From Branchinecta lynchi (Eukaryota > Arthropoda > Branchiopoda > Anostraca > Branchinectidae), in assembly GCA_023053575.1 (NCBI GenBank), contig JAKZAP010000105.1:62001-126000 (forward strand): a stretch of 64,000 nucleotides of DNA, read 5' to 3'. Shown piece by piece: positions 49,426 to 63,900 of this stretch. Under the pieces are notes generated by a model, which made no database searches, was not told where the DNA came from, and saw nothing but the letters and a program-made list of their open reading frames with translations. How positions within the stretch are numbered: position 1 is the first letter of the stretch; each line of letters begins with the position of its first letter. A program made the position numbers and the translations under genes.

Positions 49426-50448
49426 AACCTTGTGAGGAAAGCAACCCTGCGGGAAAACCAACCTTGTGGGAAAACCAACCTTGTGGGAAAGCGAACCTTT
49501 TGGGAAAACCAACACAGTGGGGAAACAAACCTAGTGGGAAAACCAACCTTGTGAGAAAACAATCCTTGTGGGAAAACAAACCTTGTGGGGAAACAAACCT
49601 TGCGGGAAAACTAACCTTGTGGGAAAACAAACCCTGCGGGAAAACCAACCTTGTGGGAAAACCAACCTTGTGGGGAAACAAACCTTTCGGGAAAACCAAC
49701 CTTGTTGGAAAACAAACCTTGTGGGAAAACAAATCTTGTGGGGAAACACACCTAGTGGGAAAACAAACCTTGAGAGAAAACAAACCTTGTGGGAAAACCA
49801 ACCTTATGGGAAAACAAACCTAGTGGGAAAACAAACCTTGTGGGGAAACAAACCTTTCGGGAAAACCAACCTTGTGGGAAAACAAACCTTGTGGGAAAAC
49901 AAACCTTGTGGGAAAACAAACCTTGTGAGAAAACAAACCTTGTGGGGAAACACACCTAGTGGGAAAACAAACCTTGAGAGAAAACAAACCTTCTGGGAAA
50001 ACCAACCTTATGGGAAAACAAACCTAGAGGGAAAACAAACCTTGTGGGTAAACAAACCTTTCGGGAAACAAACATTGTGGGAAAACCAACCTTGCGGGAA
50101 AACCAACCTTGGGGTAAAACAAAGCTTGTGGGATAACCAACCTTTTGGGAAAACCAACCTAGTGGGAAAAACAACCTAGTGGGAAAACAAACCTTGTGAG
50201 AAAACAAACCTTGTGGGAAAACCAACCTTATGGGGAAAGCAACCCTGCGGGAAAACCAACCTTGGGGGAAAACAAACCTTGTGGGAAAACAAACCTTGTG
50301 GGGAAACAAACCTAGTGGGAAAACAAACATTGTGAGAAAACAATCCTTGTGGGAAAACAACCTTGGGGAAAACAAAGCTTGTGGGAAAAGAAACCTTGTG
50401 GGAAAACCAACCTAGTGGGAAAAACAACCTAGTGGGAAAACAAACCTT

Positions 50449-51410
50449 GTGAGAAAACAAACCTTGTGGGAAAACCAACCTTATGGGGAAAGCAACCCTG
50501 AGGGAAAACCAACCTTGTGGGAAAACCAACCTTGTGGGAAAGCGAACCTTTTGGGAAAACCAACACAGTGGGAAAACAAACCTTGTGGGAAAACCAACCT
50601 TACCTTTTGGGAAAACCAACACAGTGGGAAAACAAACCTTGTGGGAAAACAAACCTTGCGGGAAAGCCAACCTTGGGGGAAAACAAAGCTTGTGGGAAAA
50701 CAAACCTTGTGAGAAAACAAACCTTGTGGGAAAACCAACCTTGCGGGAAAGCGAACCTTGCGGGAAAGCGAACCTTTTGAGAAAACCAACACAGTGGGAA
50801 AACAAACCTTGTGAGAAAACAATCCTTGTGGGAAAACAAACCTTGTGGGGAAACAAACCTTGTGGGGAAACAAACCTTGTGGGAAAACTAACCTTGTGGG
50901 AAAACAAACCTTGCGGGAAAACTAACCTTGTGGGAAAACAAACCCTGCGGGAAAACCAACCTTGTGGGAAAACCAACCTTGTGGGGAAACAAACCTTTCG
51001 GGAAAACCAACCTTGTGAGAAAACAAACCTTGTGGGAAAACAAACCTTGTGGGAAAACCAACCTAGTAGGAAAACAAGCCTTGTGAGAAAACAATCCTTG
51101 TGGGAAAACAAACCTTGTGGGAAAAGAAACCTTGTGGGAAAACCAACCTTATAGGGAAAGAAACCCTGCGGGAAAACCAACCTTGTGGGAAAACCAACCT
51201 TGTGGGAAAGCGAACCTTTTGGGAAAACAAACCTTGTGGGAAAACAAACCTTGTGGGAAAACAAACCTTGTGAGAAAACAAACCTTGTGGGAAAACCAAC
51301 CTTATGGGGAAAGAAACCTTGTGGGGAAACAAACCTTTCGGGAAAACCAACCTTGTGGGAAAACAAACCTTGTGGGAAAACAAACCTTGTGGGAAAACAA
51401 ACCTTGTGGG
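50449..51410 (+). repeat. Distant copy of higher-order repeat A sequence
   Basis: Variant order follows 15930-16900 at an offset near 34490 bp, including CTAGTAGG (near 51064), CTTATAGGG (near 51150) and the GCGAACCTTGC run (near 50745). It differs by a deletion near 50608 (CCTTACCTTTTGGG), which removes part of the block. Confidence 0.75.
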
Positions 51411-52307
51411 AAAACCAACCTTGCGGGAAAACCAACCTTGGGGGAAAACAAACCTTGTGGGAAAACCAACCTTGCGGGAAAGCGAACCTTTTGGGAAAAC
51501 CAACACAGTGGGAAAACAAACCTTGTGAGAAAACAAACCTTGTGGGAAAACCAACCTTATGGGGAAAGTAACCCTGCGGGAAAACCAACCTTGTGGGAAA
51601 ACCAACCTTGTGGGAATGCGAACCTTTTGGGAAAACCAACACAGTGGGAAAACAAACCTTGTGGGAAAACCAACCTTGCGGGAAAACCAACCTTGGGGGA
51701 AAACAAACCTTGTGGGAAAACAAACCTTGTGGGGAAACAAACCTAGTGGGAAAACAAACCTTGTGAGAAAACAATCCTTGTGGGAAAACAAACCTTGTGG
51801 GGAAACAAACCTTGCGGGAAAACTAACCTTGTGGGAAAACAAACCCTGCGGGAAAACCAACCTTGTGGGAAAACCAACCTTGTGGGGAAACAAACCTTTC
51901 GGGAAAACCAACCTTGTGGGAAAACAAGCCTTGTGGGAAAACAAACCTTGTGGGAAAACAAACCTTGTGAGAAAACAAACCTTGTGGAAAAACCAACCTT
52001 ATGGGGAAAGCAACCCTGCGGGAAAACCAACCTTGTGGGAAAACCAACCTTGTGGGAAAGCGAACCTTTTGGGAAAACCAACACAGTGGGAAAACAAACC
52101 TTGTGGGAAAACCAACCTTGCGGGAAAGCCAACCTTGGGGGAAAACAAAGCTTGTGGGAAAACAAACCTTGTGAGAAAACAAACCTATTGGGAAAACCAA
52201 CCTTGCGGGAAAGCGAACCTTGCGGGAAAGCGAACCTTTTGAGAAAACCAACACAGTGGGAAAACAAACCTTGTGAGAAAACAATCCTTGTGGGAAAAAA
52301 ACCTTGT

Positions 52308-52343
52308 GGGGAAACAAAACCTTGTGGGGAAACAAAACCTTGT
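52308..52343 (+). repeat. Tandem 18-bp monomers
   Basis: Two consecutive 18-mers GGGGAAACAAAACCTTGT with one additional A, followed by a normal 17-mer. A further copy lies at 52514-52531. They shift the local register by 1 bp each and look like a mutated monomer that was itself tandemly copied. Confidence 0.8.
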
Positions 52344-53955
52344 GGGGAAACAAACCTTGTGGGAAAGCCAACCTTGGGGGAAAACAAAGCTTGTGGGAAA
52401 ACAAACCTTGTGAGAAAACAAACCTTGTGGGAAAACCAACCTTGCGGGAAAGCGAACCTTGCGGGAAAGCGAACCTTTTGAGAAAACCAACACAGTGGGA
52501 AAACAAACCTTGTGGGGAAACAAAACCTTGTGGGGAAACAAACCTTGTGGGAAAACTAACCTTGTGGGAAAACAAACCTTGCGGGAAAACTAACCTTGTG
52601 GGAAAACAAACCCTGCGGGAAAACCAACCTTGTGGGAAAACCAACCTTGTGGGGAAACAAACCTTTCGGGAAAACCAACCTTGTGAGAAAACAAACCTTT
52701 TGGGAAAACAAACCTTGTGGGAAAACCAACCTAGTAGGAAAACAAGCCTTGTGAGAAAACAATCCTTGTGGGAAAACAAACCTTGTGGGAAAAGAAACCT
52801 TGTGGGAAAACCAACCTTATAGGGAAATAAACCCTGCGGGAAAACCAACCTTGTGGGAAAACAAACCTTTTGGGAAAACAAACCTTTTGGGAAAACAAAC
52901 CTTGTGGGAAAACAAATCTTGTGGGAAAACAAACCTTGTGAGAAAAACACACCTTGTGGGAAAACCAACCTTATGGGGAAAGAAACCTTGTGGGGAAACA
53001 AACCTTTCGGGAAAACCAACCTTGTGGGAAAACAAACCTTGTGGGAAAACAAACCTTGTGGGAAAACAAACCTTATGGGAAAACAAACCTTATGGGAAAA
53101 CAAACCTTGTGGGGAAACAAACCTTGTTGGAAAACCAACCTTGCGGGAAAGCGAACCTTTTGGGAAAACCAACACAGTGGGAAAACAAACCTTGTGGGAA
53201 AACCAACCTTGCGGGAAAACCAACCTTGGGGGAAAACAAACCTTGTGGGAAAACCAACCTTGCGGGAAAGCGAACCTTTTGGGAAAACCAACACAGTGGG
53301 AAAACAAACCTTGTGGGTAAACCAACCTTGCGGGAAAACCAACCTTGGGGGAAAACAAACCTTGTGGGAAAACCAACCTTGCGGGAAAGCGAACCTTTTG
53401 GGAAAACCAACACAGTGGGAAAACAAACCTTGTGGGAAAACCAACCTTGCGGGAAAACCAACCTAGTGGGAAAACAAACCTTGTGAGAAAACAAACCTTG
53501 TGGGAAAACAAACCTTATGGTGAAAGCAACCCTGCGGGAAAACCAACCTTGTGGGAAAACCAACCTTGTGGGAAAGCGAACCTTTTGGGAAAACCAACAC
53601 AGTGGGAAAACAAACCTTGTGGGAAAACCAACCTTGCGGGAAAACCAACCTTGGGGGAAAACAAACCTTGTGGGAAAACAAACCTTGTGGGGAAACAAAC
53701 CTAGTGGGAAAACAAACCTTGTGAGAAAACAATCCTTGTGGGAAAACAAACCTTGTGGGGAAAAAAACCTTGCGGGAAAACTAACCTTGTGGGAAAACAA
53801 ACCCTGCGGGAAAACCAACCTTGTGGGAAAACCAACCTTGTGGGAAAACAAACATTTCGGGAAAACCAACCTTGTGGGAAAACAAACCTTGTGGGAAAAG
53901 AAACCTTGTGGGAAAACAAACCTTGTGAGAAAACAAACCTTGTGGGGAAACAAAC

Positions 53956-55690
53956 CTAGTGGGAAAACAAACCTTGTGAGAAAACAAACCTTGTGGGAAA
54001 ACCAACCTTATGGGAAAACAAACCTAGTGGGAAAACAAACCTTGTGGGAAAACAAATCTTAGCGGAAAACAAACCTTGTGGGGAAACAAACCTTGTGGGA
54101 AAACCAACCTTTCGGGAAAGCGAACCTTTTGGGAAAACCAACACAGTGGGAAAACAAACCTTGTGGGAAAACCAACCTTGCGGGAAAAACAACCTAGTGG
54201 GAAAACAAACCTTGTGAGAAAACAAACCTTGTGGGAAAACCAACCTTATGGGGAAAGCAACCCTGCGGGAAAACCAACCTTGTGGGAAAACCAACCTTGT
54301 GGGAAAGCGAAACTTTTGGGAAAACCGACACAGTGGGAAAACAAACCTTGTGGGAAAACAAACCTTGTGGGGAAACAAACCTAGTGGGAAAACAAACCTT
54401 GTGAGAAAACAATCCTTGTGGGAAAACAAACCTTGTGGGGAAACAAACCTTGCGGGAAAACTAACCTTGTGGGAAAACAAACCCTGCGGGAAAACCAACC
54501 TTGTGGGAAAACAAACCTTGTGGGGAAACAAACCTTTCGGGAAAACTAACCTTGTGGGAAAACAAACCCTGCGGGAAAACCAACCTTGTGGGAAAACAAA
54601 CCTTGTGGGAAAACAAACCTTGTGGGAAAACAAACCTTGTGGGAAAACAAACCTTGTGGGAAAACAAACCTTGTGGGAAAACCAACCTTATGGGGAAACA
54701 AACCTTGCGGGAAAACCAACCTTGTGGGAAAACGAACCTTGCGGGAAAGCGAACCTTTTGGGAAAACCAACACAGTGGGAAAACAAACCTTGTGAGAAAA
54801 TAATCCTTGTGGGAAAACAAACCTTGTGGGGAAACAAACCTTGTGGGGAAACAAACCTTGTGGGAAAACTAACCTTGTGGGAAAACAAACCTTGCGGGAA
54901 AACTAACCTTGTGGGAAAACAAACCCTGCGGGAAAACCAACCTTGTGGGAAAACCAACCTTGTGGGGAAACAAACCTTTCGGGAAAACCAACCTAGTGGG
55001 AAAACAAACCTTGTGGGAAAACAAACCTTGTGGGAAAACAAACTTTATGGGGAAAGCAACCCTGCGGGAAAACCAACCTTGTGGGAAAACCAACCTTGTG
55101 GGAAAGCGAACCTTTGGGGAAAATCAACACAGTGGGAAAACAAACCTTGTGGGAAAACCAACCTTGCGGGAAAACCAACCTTGTGGGAAAACAAACCTTG
55201 TGGGAAAACAAACCTTTTGGGAAAACAAACCTTGTGGGAAAACAAACCTTATGGGAAAACAAACCTTGTGGGGAAACAAACCTTGTGGGAAAACCAACCT
55301 TGCGGGAAAGCGAACCTTTTGGGAAAACCAACACAGTGGGAAAACAACACTTGTGGGAAAACCAACCTTGCGGGAAAACCAACCTTGGGGGAAAACAAAG
55401 CTTGTGGGAAAACAAACCTTGTGAGAAAACAAACCTTGTGGGAAAACCAACCTTATGGGGAAAGCAACCCTGCGGGAAAACCAACCTTGTGGGAAAACCA
55501 ACCTTGTGGGAAAGCGAACCTTTTGGGAAAACCAACACAGTGGGAAATCAAACCTTGTGGGAAAACCAACCTTGCGGGAAAACCAACCTTGGGGGAAAAC
55601 AAACCTTGTGTGAAAACAAACCTTGTGGGGAAACAAACCTAGTGGGAAAACAAACCTTCTGAGAAAACAATCCTTGTGGGAAAACAAACC
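53956..55690 (+). repeat. Higher-order repeat G, copy 1 (period 2176-2244 bp)
   Basis: Repeated downstream at offsets of 2176, 2244 and then 2227 bp (128, 132 and 131 monomers), so indels of whole monomers separate the copies. Landmarks are AAATCTTAGCGG near 54055, GAAAACCGACACAG near 54320 and GAGAAAATAATCC near 54793. It is also collinear with about 19.4-21.1 kb. Confidence 0.78.
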
Positions 55691-56131
55691 TTGTGGGGAA
55701 ACAAACCTAGTGGGAAAACAAACCTTGTGAGAAAACAAACCTTGTGGGAAAACCAACCTTATGGGAAAATAAACCTAGTGGGAAAACAAACCTTGTGAGG
55801 AAACAAACCTTTCGGGAAAACCAACCTTGTGGGAAAACCAACCTTGTGGGAAAACAAGCCTGGTGGGAAAACCAACCTAGTGGGAAAACAAACCTTGTGA
55901 GAAAACAAACCTTGTGGGAAAACCAACCTTATGGGGAAACAAACCCTGCGGGAAAACCAACCTTGTTGGAAAACCAACCTTGCGGGAAAGCGAACCTTTT
56001 GGGAAAACCAACACAGTGGGAAAACAAACCTTGTGAGAAAACAATCCTTGTGGGAAAACAAACCTTGTGGGAAAAGAAACCTTGTGGGGAAACAAACCTT
56101 GTGAGAAAACAAACCTTGTGGGGAAACAAAC

Positions 56132-57920
56132 CTAGTGGGAAAACAAACCTTGTGAGAAAACAAACCTTGTGGGAAAACCAACCTTATGGGAAAACAAACC
56201 TAGTGGGAAAACAAACCTTGTGGGAAAACAAATCTTAGCGGAAAACAAACCTTGTGGGGAAACAAACCTTGTGGGAAAACCAACCTTTCGGGAAAGCGAA
56301 CCTTTTGGGAAAACCAACACAGTGGGAAAACAAACCTTGTGGGAAAACCAACCTTGCGGGAAAACCAACCTTGGGGGAAAACAAAGCTTATGGGAAAACA
56401 AACCTTGTGGGAAAACCAACCTAGTGGGAAAAACAACCTAGTGGGAAAACAAACCTTGTGAGAAAACAAACCTTGTGGGAAAACCAACCTTATGGGGAAA
56501 GCAACCCTGCGGGAAAACCAACCTTGTGGGAAAACCAACCTTGTGGGACAGCGAACCTTTTGGGAAAACCGACACAGTGGGAAAACAAACCTTGTGGGAA
56601 AACAAACCTTGTGGGGAAACAAACCTAGTGGGAAAACAAACCTTGTGAGAAAACAATCCTTGTGGGAAAACAAACCTTGTGGGGAAACAAACCTTGCGGG
56701 AAAACTAACCTTGTGGGAAAACAAACCCTGCGGGAAAACCAACCTTGTGGGAAAACAAACCTTGTGGGGAAACAAACCTTTCGGGAAAACTAACCTTGTG
56801 GGAAAACAATCCCTGCGGGAAAACCAACCTTGTGGGAAAACAAACCTTGTGGGAAAACAAACCTTGTGGGAAAACAAACCTTGTGGGAAAACAAACCTTG
56901 TGGGAAAACCAACCTTATGGGGAAACAAACCCTGCGGGAAAACCAACCTTGTGGGAAAACGAACCTTGCGGGAAAGCGAACCTTTTGGGAAAACCAACAC
57001 AGTGGGAAAACAAACCTTGTGAGAAAATAATCCTTGTGGGAAAACAAACCTTGTGGGGAAACAAACCTTGTGGGGAAACAAACCTTGTGGGAAAACTAAC
57101 CTTGTGGGAAAACACACCTTGCGGGAAAACTAACCTTGTGGGAAAACAAACCCTGCGGGAAAACCAACCTTGTGGGAAAACCAACCTTGTGGGGAAACAA
57201 ACCTTTCGGGAAAACCAACCTAGTGGGAAAACAAACCTTGTGGGAAAACAAACCTTGTGGGAAAACAAACCTTATGGGGAAAGCAACCTTGCGGGAAAAC
57301 CAACCTTGTGGGAAAACCAACCTTGTGGGAAAGCGAACCTTTGGGGAAAACCAACACAGTGGGAAAACAAACCTTGTGGGAAAACCAACCTTGCGGGAAA
57401 ACCAACCTTGTGGGAAAACAAACCTTGTGGGAAAACAAACCTTTTGGGAAAACAAACCTTGTGGGAAAACTAACCTTATGGGAAAACAAACCTTGTGGGG
57501 AAACAAACCTTGTGGGAAAACCAACCTTGCGGGAAAGCGAACCTTTTGGGAAAACCAACACAGTGGGAAAACAAACCTTGTGGGAAAACCAACCTTGCGG
57601 GAAAACCAACCTTGGGGGAAAACAAAGCTTGTGGGAAAACAAACCCTGTGAGAAAACAAACCTTGTGGGAAAACCAACCTTATGGGGAAAGCAACCCTGC
57701 GGGAAAACCAACCTTGTGGGAAAACCAACCTTGTGGGAAAGCGAACCTTTTGGGAAAACCAACACAGTGGGAAAACAAACCTTGTGGGAAAACCAACCTT
57801 GCGGGAAAACCAACCTTGGGGGAAAACAAACCTTGTGTGAAAACAAACCTTGTGGGGAAACAAACCTAGTGGGAAAACAAACCTTCTGAGAAAACAATCC
57901 TTGTGGGAAAACAAACCTTG
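56132..57920 (+). repeat. Higher-order repeat G, copy 2
   Basis: Carries AAATCTTAGCGG near 56229, GAAAACCGACACAG near 56566 and GAGAAAATAATCC near 57020 in the same order as copy 1. The next block, from about 58.3 kb, keeps part of this order but is rearranged. Confidence 0.78.
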
Positions 57921-60900
57921 TGGGGAAACAAACCTTGCGGGAAAACTAGCCTTGTGGGAAAACAAACCCTGCGGGAAAACCAACCTTGCGGGAAAACCAA
58001 CCTTGTGGGGAAACGAACCTTTTGGGAAAACCAACACAGTGGGAAAACAAACCTTGTGGGAAAACCAACCTTGCGGAAAAACCAACCTTGGGGGAAAACA
58101 AAGCTTGTGGGAAAACAAACCTTGTGGGGAAACAAACCTTTGTGGGAAAACTAACCTTGTGGGAAAACAGACCTTGCGGGAAAACTAACCTTGTGGGAAA
58201 ACAAACCCTGCGGGAAAACCAACCTTGTGGGAAAACCAACCTTGTGAGAAAACAAACCTTGTGGGGAAACAAACCTAGTGGGAAAACAAACCTTGTGAGA
58301 AAACAAACCTTGTGGGAAAACCAACCTTATGGGAAAATAAACCTAGTGGGAAAACAAACCTTGTGAGGAAACAAACCTTTCGGGAAAACCAACCTTGTGG
58401 GAAAACCAACCTTGTGGGAAAACAAGCCTTGTGGGAAAACCAACCTAGTGGGAAAACAAACCTTGTGAGAAAACAAACCTTGTGGGAAAACCAACCTTAT
58501 GGGGAAACAAACCCTGCGGGAAAACCAACCTTGTGGGAAAACCAACCTTGCGGGAAAGCGAACCTTTTGGGAAAACCAACACAGTGGGAAAACAAACCTT
58601 TTGAGAAAACAATCCTTGTGGGAAAACAAACCTTGTGGGGAAACAAACCTTTGTGGGAAAACTAACCTTGTGGGAAAACAGACCTTGCGGGAAAACTAAC
58701 CTTGTGGGAAAACAAACCCTGCGGGAAAACCAACCTTGTGGGAAAACCAACCTTGTGGGGAAACAAACCTTTCGGGAAAACCAACCTAGTGGGAAAACAA
58801 ACCTTGTGGGAAAACAAACCTTGTGGCAAAACAAACCTTATGGGGAAAGCAACCCTGCGGGAAAACCAACCTTGTGGGAAAACCAACCTTGTGGGAAAGC
58901 GAACCTTTGGGGAAAACCAACACAGTGGGAAAACAAACCTTGTGGGAAAACCAACCTTGCGGGAAAACCAACCTTGTGGGAAAACAAAACTTGTGGGAAA
59001 ACAAACCTTGTGGGAAAACAAACCTTGTGGGAAAACAAACCTTATGGGAAAACAAACCTTGTGGGGAAACAAACCTTGTGGGAAAACCAACCTTGCGGGA
59101 AAGCGAACCTTTTGGGAAAACCAACATAGTGGGAAAACAAACCTTGTGGGAAAACCAACCTTGCGGGAAAACCAACCTTGGGGGAAAACAAAGCTTGTGG
59201 GAAAACAAACCTTGTGAGAAAACAAACCTTGTGGGAAAACCAACCTTATGGGGAAAGCAACCCTGCGGGAAAACCGACCTTGTGGGAAAACCAACCTTGT
59301 GGGAAAGCGAACCTTTTGGGAAAACCAACACAGTGGGAAAACAAACCTTGTGGGAAAACCAACCTTGCGGGAAAACCAACCTTGGGGGAAAACAAACCTT
59401 GTGTGAAAACAAACGTTGTGGGGAAACAAACCTAGTGGGAAAACAAACCTTGTGGGGAAACAAACCTTGCGGGAAAACTAACCTTGTGGGAAAACAAACC
59501 CTGCGGGAAAACCAACCTTGCGGGAAAACCAACCTTGTGGGGAAAGCGAACCTTTTGGGAAAACCAACACAGTGGGAAAAAAACCTTGTGGGAAAACCAA
59601 CCTTGCGGGAAAACCAACCTTGTGGGAAAACCAACCTTGTGGGGAAACAAACCTTTCGGGAAAACCAACCTAGTGGGAAAACAAACCTTGTGGGAAAACA
59701 AACCTTGTGGCAAAACAAACCTTATGGGGAAAACAAACCCTGCGGGAAAACCAACCTTGTGGGAAAACCAACCTTGTGGGGAAACAAACCTTTCGGGAAA
59801 ACCAACCTAGTGGGAAAACAAACCTTGTGGGAAAACAAACCTTGTGGCAAAACAAACCTTATGGGGAAAGCAACCCTGCGGGAAAACCAACCTTGTGGGA
59901 AAACCAACCTTGTGGGAAAGCGAACCTTTGGGGAAAACCAACACAGTGGGAAAACAAACCTTGTGGGAAAACCAACCTTGCGGGAAAACCAACCTTGTGG
60001 GAAAACAAAACTTGTGGGAAAACAAACCTTGTGGGAAAACAAACCTTGTGGGAAAACAAACCTTATGGGAAAACAAACCTTGTGGGGAAACAAACCTTGT
60101 GGGAAAACCAACCTTGCGGGAAAGCGAACCTTTTGGGAAAACCAACACAGTGGGAAAACAAACCTTGTGGGAAAACCAACCTTGCGGAAAAACCAACCTT
60201 GGGGGAAAACAAAGCTTGTGGGAAAACAAACCTTGTGGGAAAACCAACCTAGTGGGAAAAACAACCTAGTGGGAAAACAAACCTTGTGAGAAAACAAACC
60301 TTGTGGGAAAACCAACCTTATGGGGAAAGCAACCCTGCGGGAAAACCAACCTTGTGGGAAAACCAACCTTGTGGGAAAGCGAACCTTTTGGGAAAACCAA
60401 CACAGTGGGAAAAAAACCTTGTGGGAAAACCAACCTTGCGGGAAAACCAACCTTGGGGGAAAACAAACCTTGTGGGAAAACAAACCTTGTGGGGAAACAA
60501 ACCTAGTGGGAAAACAAACCTTTAGAGAAAACAATCCTTGTGGGAAAACAAACCTTGTGGGGAAATAAACCTTGCGGGAAAACAAACCTTGTGGGAAAAC
60601 AAACCCTGCGGGAAAACCAACCTAGTGGGAAAACAAACCTTGTGGGAAAACAAACCTTGTGGGAAAACAAACCTTATGGGGAAAGCAACCCTGCGGGAAA
60701 ACCAACCTTGTGGGAAAACCAGCCTTGTGGGAAAGCGAACCTTTGGGGAAAACCAACACAGTGGGAAAACAAACCTTGTGGGAAAACCAACCTTACGGGA
60801 AAACCAACCTTGTGGGAAAACAAACCTTGTGGGAAAACAAACCTTGTGGGAAAACAAACCTTGTGGGAAAACAAACCTTATGGGAAAACAAACCTTGTGG

Positions 60901-63900
60901 GGAAACAAACCTTGTGGGAAAACCAACCTTGCGGGAAAGCGAACCTTTTGGGAAAACCAACACAGTGGGAAAACAAACCTTGTGGGAAAACCAACCTTGC
61001 GGGAAAACCAACCTTGGGGGAAAACAAAGCTTGTGGGAAAACAAACCTTGTGAGAAAACAAACCTTGTGGGAAAACCAACCTTATGGGGAAAGCAACCCT
61101 GCGGGAAAACCAACCTTTTGGGAAAACCAACACAGTGGGAAAACAAACCTTGTGGGAAAACCAACCTTGCGGGAAAACCAACCTTTGGGGAAAATAAAAC
61201 TTGTGTGAAAACAAACCTTGTGGGGAAACAAACCTAGTGGGAAAACAAACCTTGTGTGAAAACAATCCTTGTGGGAAAACAAACCTTGTGGGGAAACAAA
61301 CCTTGCGGGAAAACTAACCTTGTGGGAAAACAAACCCTGCGGGAAAACCAACCTTGCGGGAAAACCAACCTTGTGGGGAAAGCGAACCTTTTGGGAAAAC
61401 CAACACAGTGGGAAAACAAACCTTGTGGGAAAACCAACCTTGCGGAAAAACCAAACTTGGGGGAAAACAAAGCTTGTGGGAAAACAAACCTTGTGGGAAA
61501 ACCAACCTTATGGGGAAACAAACCCTGCGGGAAAACCAACCTTGTGGGAAAACCAACCTTGCGGGAAAGCGAACCTTTTGGGAAAACCAACACACTGGGA
61601 AAACAAACCTTGTGAGAAAACAAACCTTGTGGGAAAACCAACCTTATGGGGAAACAAACCCTGCGGGAAAACCAACCTTGTGGGAAAACCAACCTTGCGG
61701 GAAAGCGAACCTTTTGGGAAAACCAACACAGTGGGAAAACAAACCTTGTGAGAAAACAATCCTTATGGGAGAACAAACCTTGTGGGGAAACAAACCTTGT
61801 GGGGAAACAAACCTTATGGGGAAAGAAACCTTGTGGGAATACAAACCTTGTGGGAAAACAAACCTTGTGGGAAAACAAACCTTGCGGGAAAACTAACCTT
61901 GTGGGAAAACAAAACCTGCGGGAAAACCAACCTTGTGGGAAAACCAACCTTGTGGGGAAACAAACCTTTCGGGAAAACCAACCTTGTGGGAAAACAAACC
62001 TTGTGGGAAAACAAACCTTGTGGGAAAACAAACCTTGTGGGAAAACAAACCTTTTGAGAAAACAAACCTTGTGGGGAAAGAAACCCTGCGGGAAAACCAA
62101 CCTTGGGGGAAAACAAACCTTGTGGGAAAACAAACCTAGTGGGAAAAACAACCTAGTGGGAAAACAAACCTTGTGAGAAAACAAACCTTGTTGGAAAACC
62201 AACCTTATGGGGAAAGAAACCCTGCGGGAAAACCAACCTTGTGGGAAAACCAACCTTGTGGGAAAGCGAACCTTTTGGGAAAACAAACCTTGTGGGAAAA
62301 CAAACCTTGTGGGAAAACAAACCTTGTGGGAAAACAAACCTTGTGAGAAAACAAACCTTGTGGGGAAACCAACCTTATGGGGAAAGAAACCTTGTGGGGA
62401 AACAAACCTTTCGGGAAAACCAACCTTGTGGGAAAACAAACCTTGTGGGAAAACAAACCTTGTGGAAAAACAAACCTTGTGGGAAAACAAACCTTATGGG
62501 AAAACAAACCTTGCGGGGAAACCAACCTTGTGGGAAAACCAACCTTGTGGGAAAGCGAACCTTTTGGGAAAACCAACACAGTGGGAAAACAAACCTTGTG
62601 GGAAAACCAACCTTGCGGGAAAACCAACCTTGGGGGAAAACAAACCTTGTGGGAAAACAAACCTTGTGGGGAAACAAACCTAGTGGGAAAACAAACCTTG
62701 TGAGAAAACAATCCTTGTGGGAAAACAAACCTTGTGGGGAAACAAACCTTGCGGGAAAACTAACCTTGTGGGAAAACAAACCCTGCGGGAAAACCAACCT
62801 TGTGGGAAAACCAACCTTGTGGGGAAACAAACCTTTCGGGAAAACCAACCTTGTGGGAAAACCAAATTTGTGGGAAAGCGAACCTTTTGGGAAAACCAAC
62901 ACAGTGGCAAAACAAACCTTGTGGGAAAACCAACCTTGTGGGAAAACCAACCTTGGGGGAAAACAAACCTTGTGGGAAAACAAACCTTGTGGGGAAACAA
63001 ACCTAGTGGGAAAACAAACCTTGTGAGAAAACAATCCTTGTGGGAAAACAAACCTTGTGGGAAAACCAACCTTGTGGGAAAGCGAACCTTTGGGAAAAAC
63101 CAACACAGTGGGAAAACAAACCTTGTGGGAAAACCAACCTTACGGGAAAACCAACCTTGTGGGAAAACAAACCTTGTGGGAAAACAAACCTTGTGGGAAA
63201 ACAAACCTTGTGGGAAAACCAACCTTACGGGAAAACCAACCTTGTGGGAAAACAAACCTTGTGGGAAAACAAACCTTGTGGGAAAACGAACCTTGTGGGA
63301 AAACAAACCTTGTGGGAAAACAAACCTTGTGGGAAAACAAACCTTGTGAGAAAACAATCCTTGTGGGAAAACAAACCTTGTGGGGAAACAAACCTTGCGG
63401 GAAAACTAACCTTGTGGGAAAACAAACCCTGCGGGAAAACCAACCTTGTGGGAAAACCAACCTTGTGGGGAAACAAACCTTTCGGGAAAACCAACCTTGT
63501 GGGAAAACCAAATTTGTGGGAAAGCGAACCTTTTGGGAAAACCAACACAGTGGGAAAACAAACCTTGTGGGATAACCAACCTTGCGGGAAAACCAACCTT
63601 GTGGGAAAGCGAACCTTTTGGGAAAACCAACACAGTGGGAAAAGAAACCCTGCGGGAAAACCAACCTTGTGGGAAAATCAACCTTGTGGGAAAGCGAACC
63701 TTTTGGGAAAACAAACCTTGTGGGAAAACAAACCTTGTGGGAAAAAAAACCTTGTGAGAAAACAAACCTTGTGGGGAAAGAAACCTTGTGGGGAAACAAA
63801 CCTTTCGGGAAAACCAACCTTGTGGGAAAACAAACCTTGTGGGAAAACAAACCTTGTGGAAAAACAAACCTTGTGGGAAAACAAACCTTATGGGAAAACA

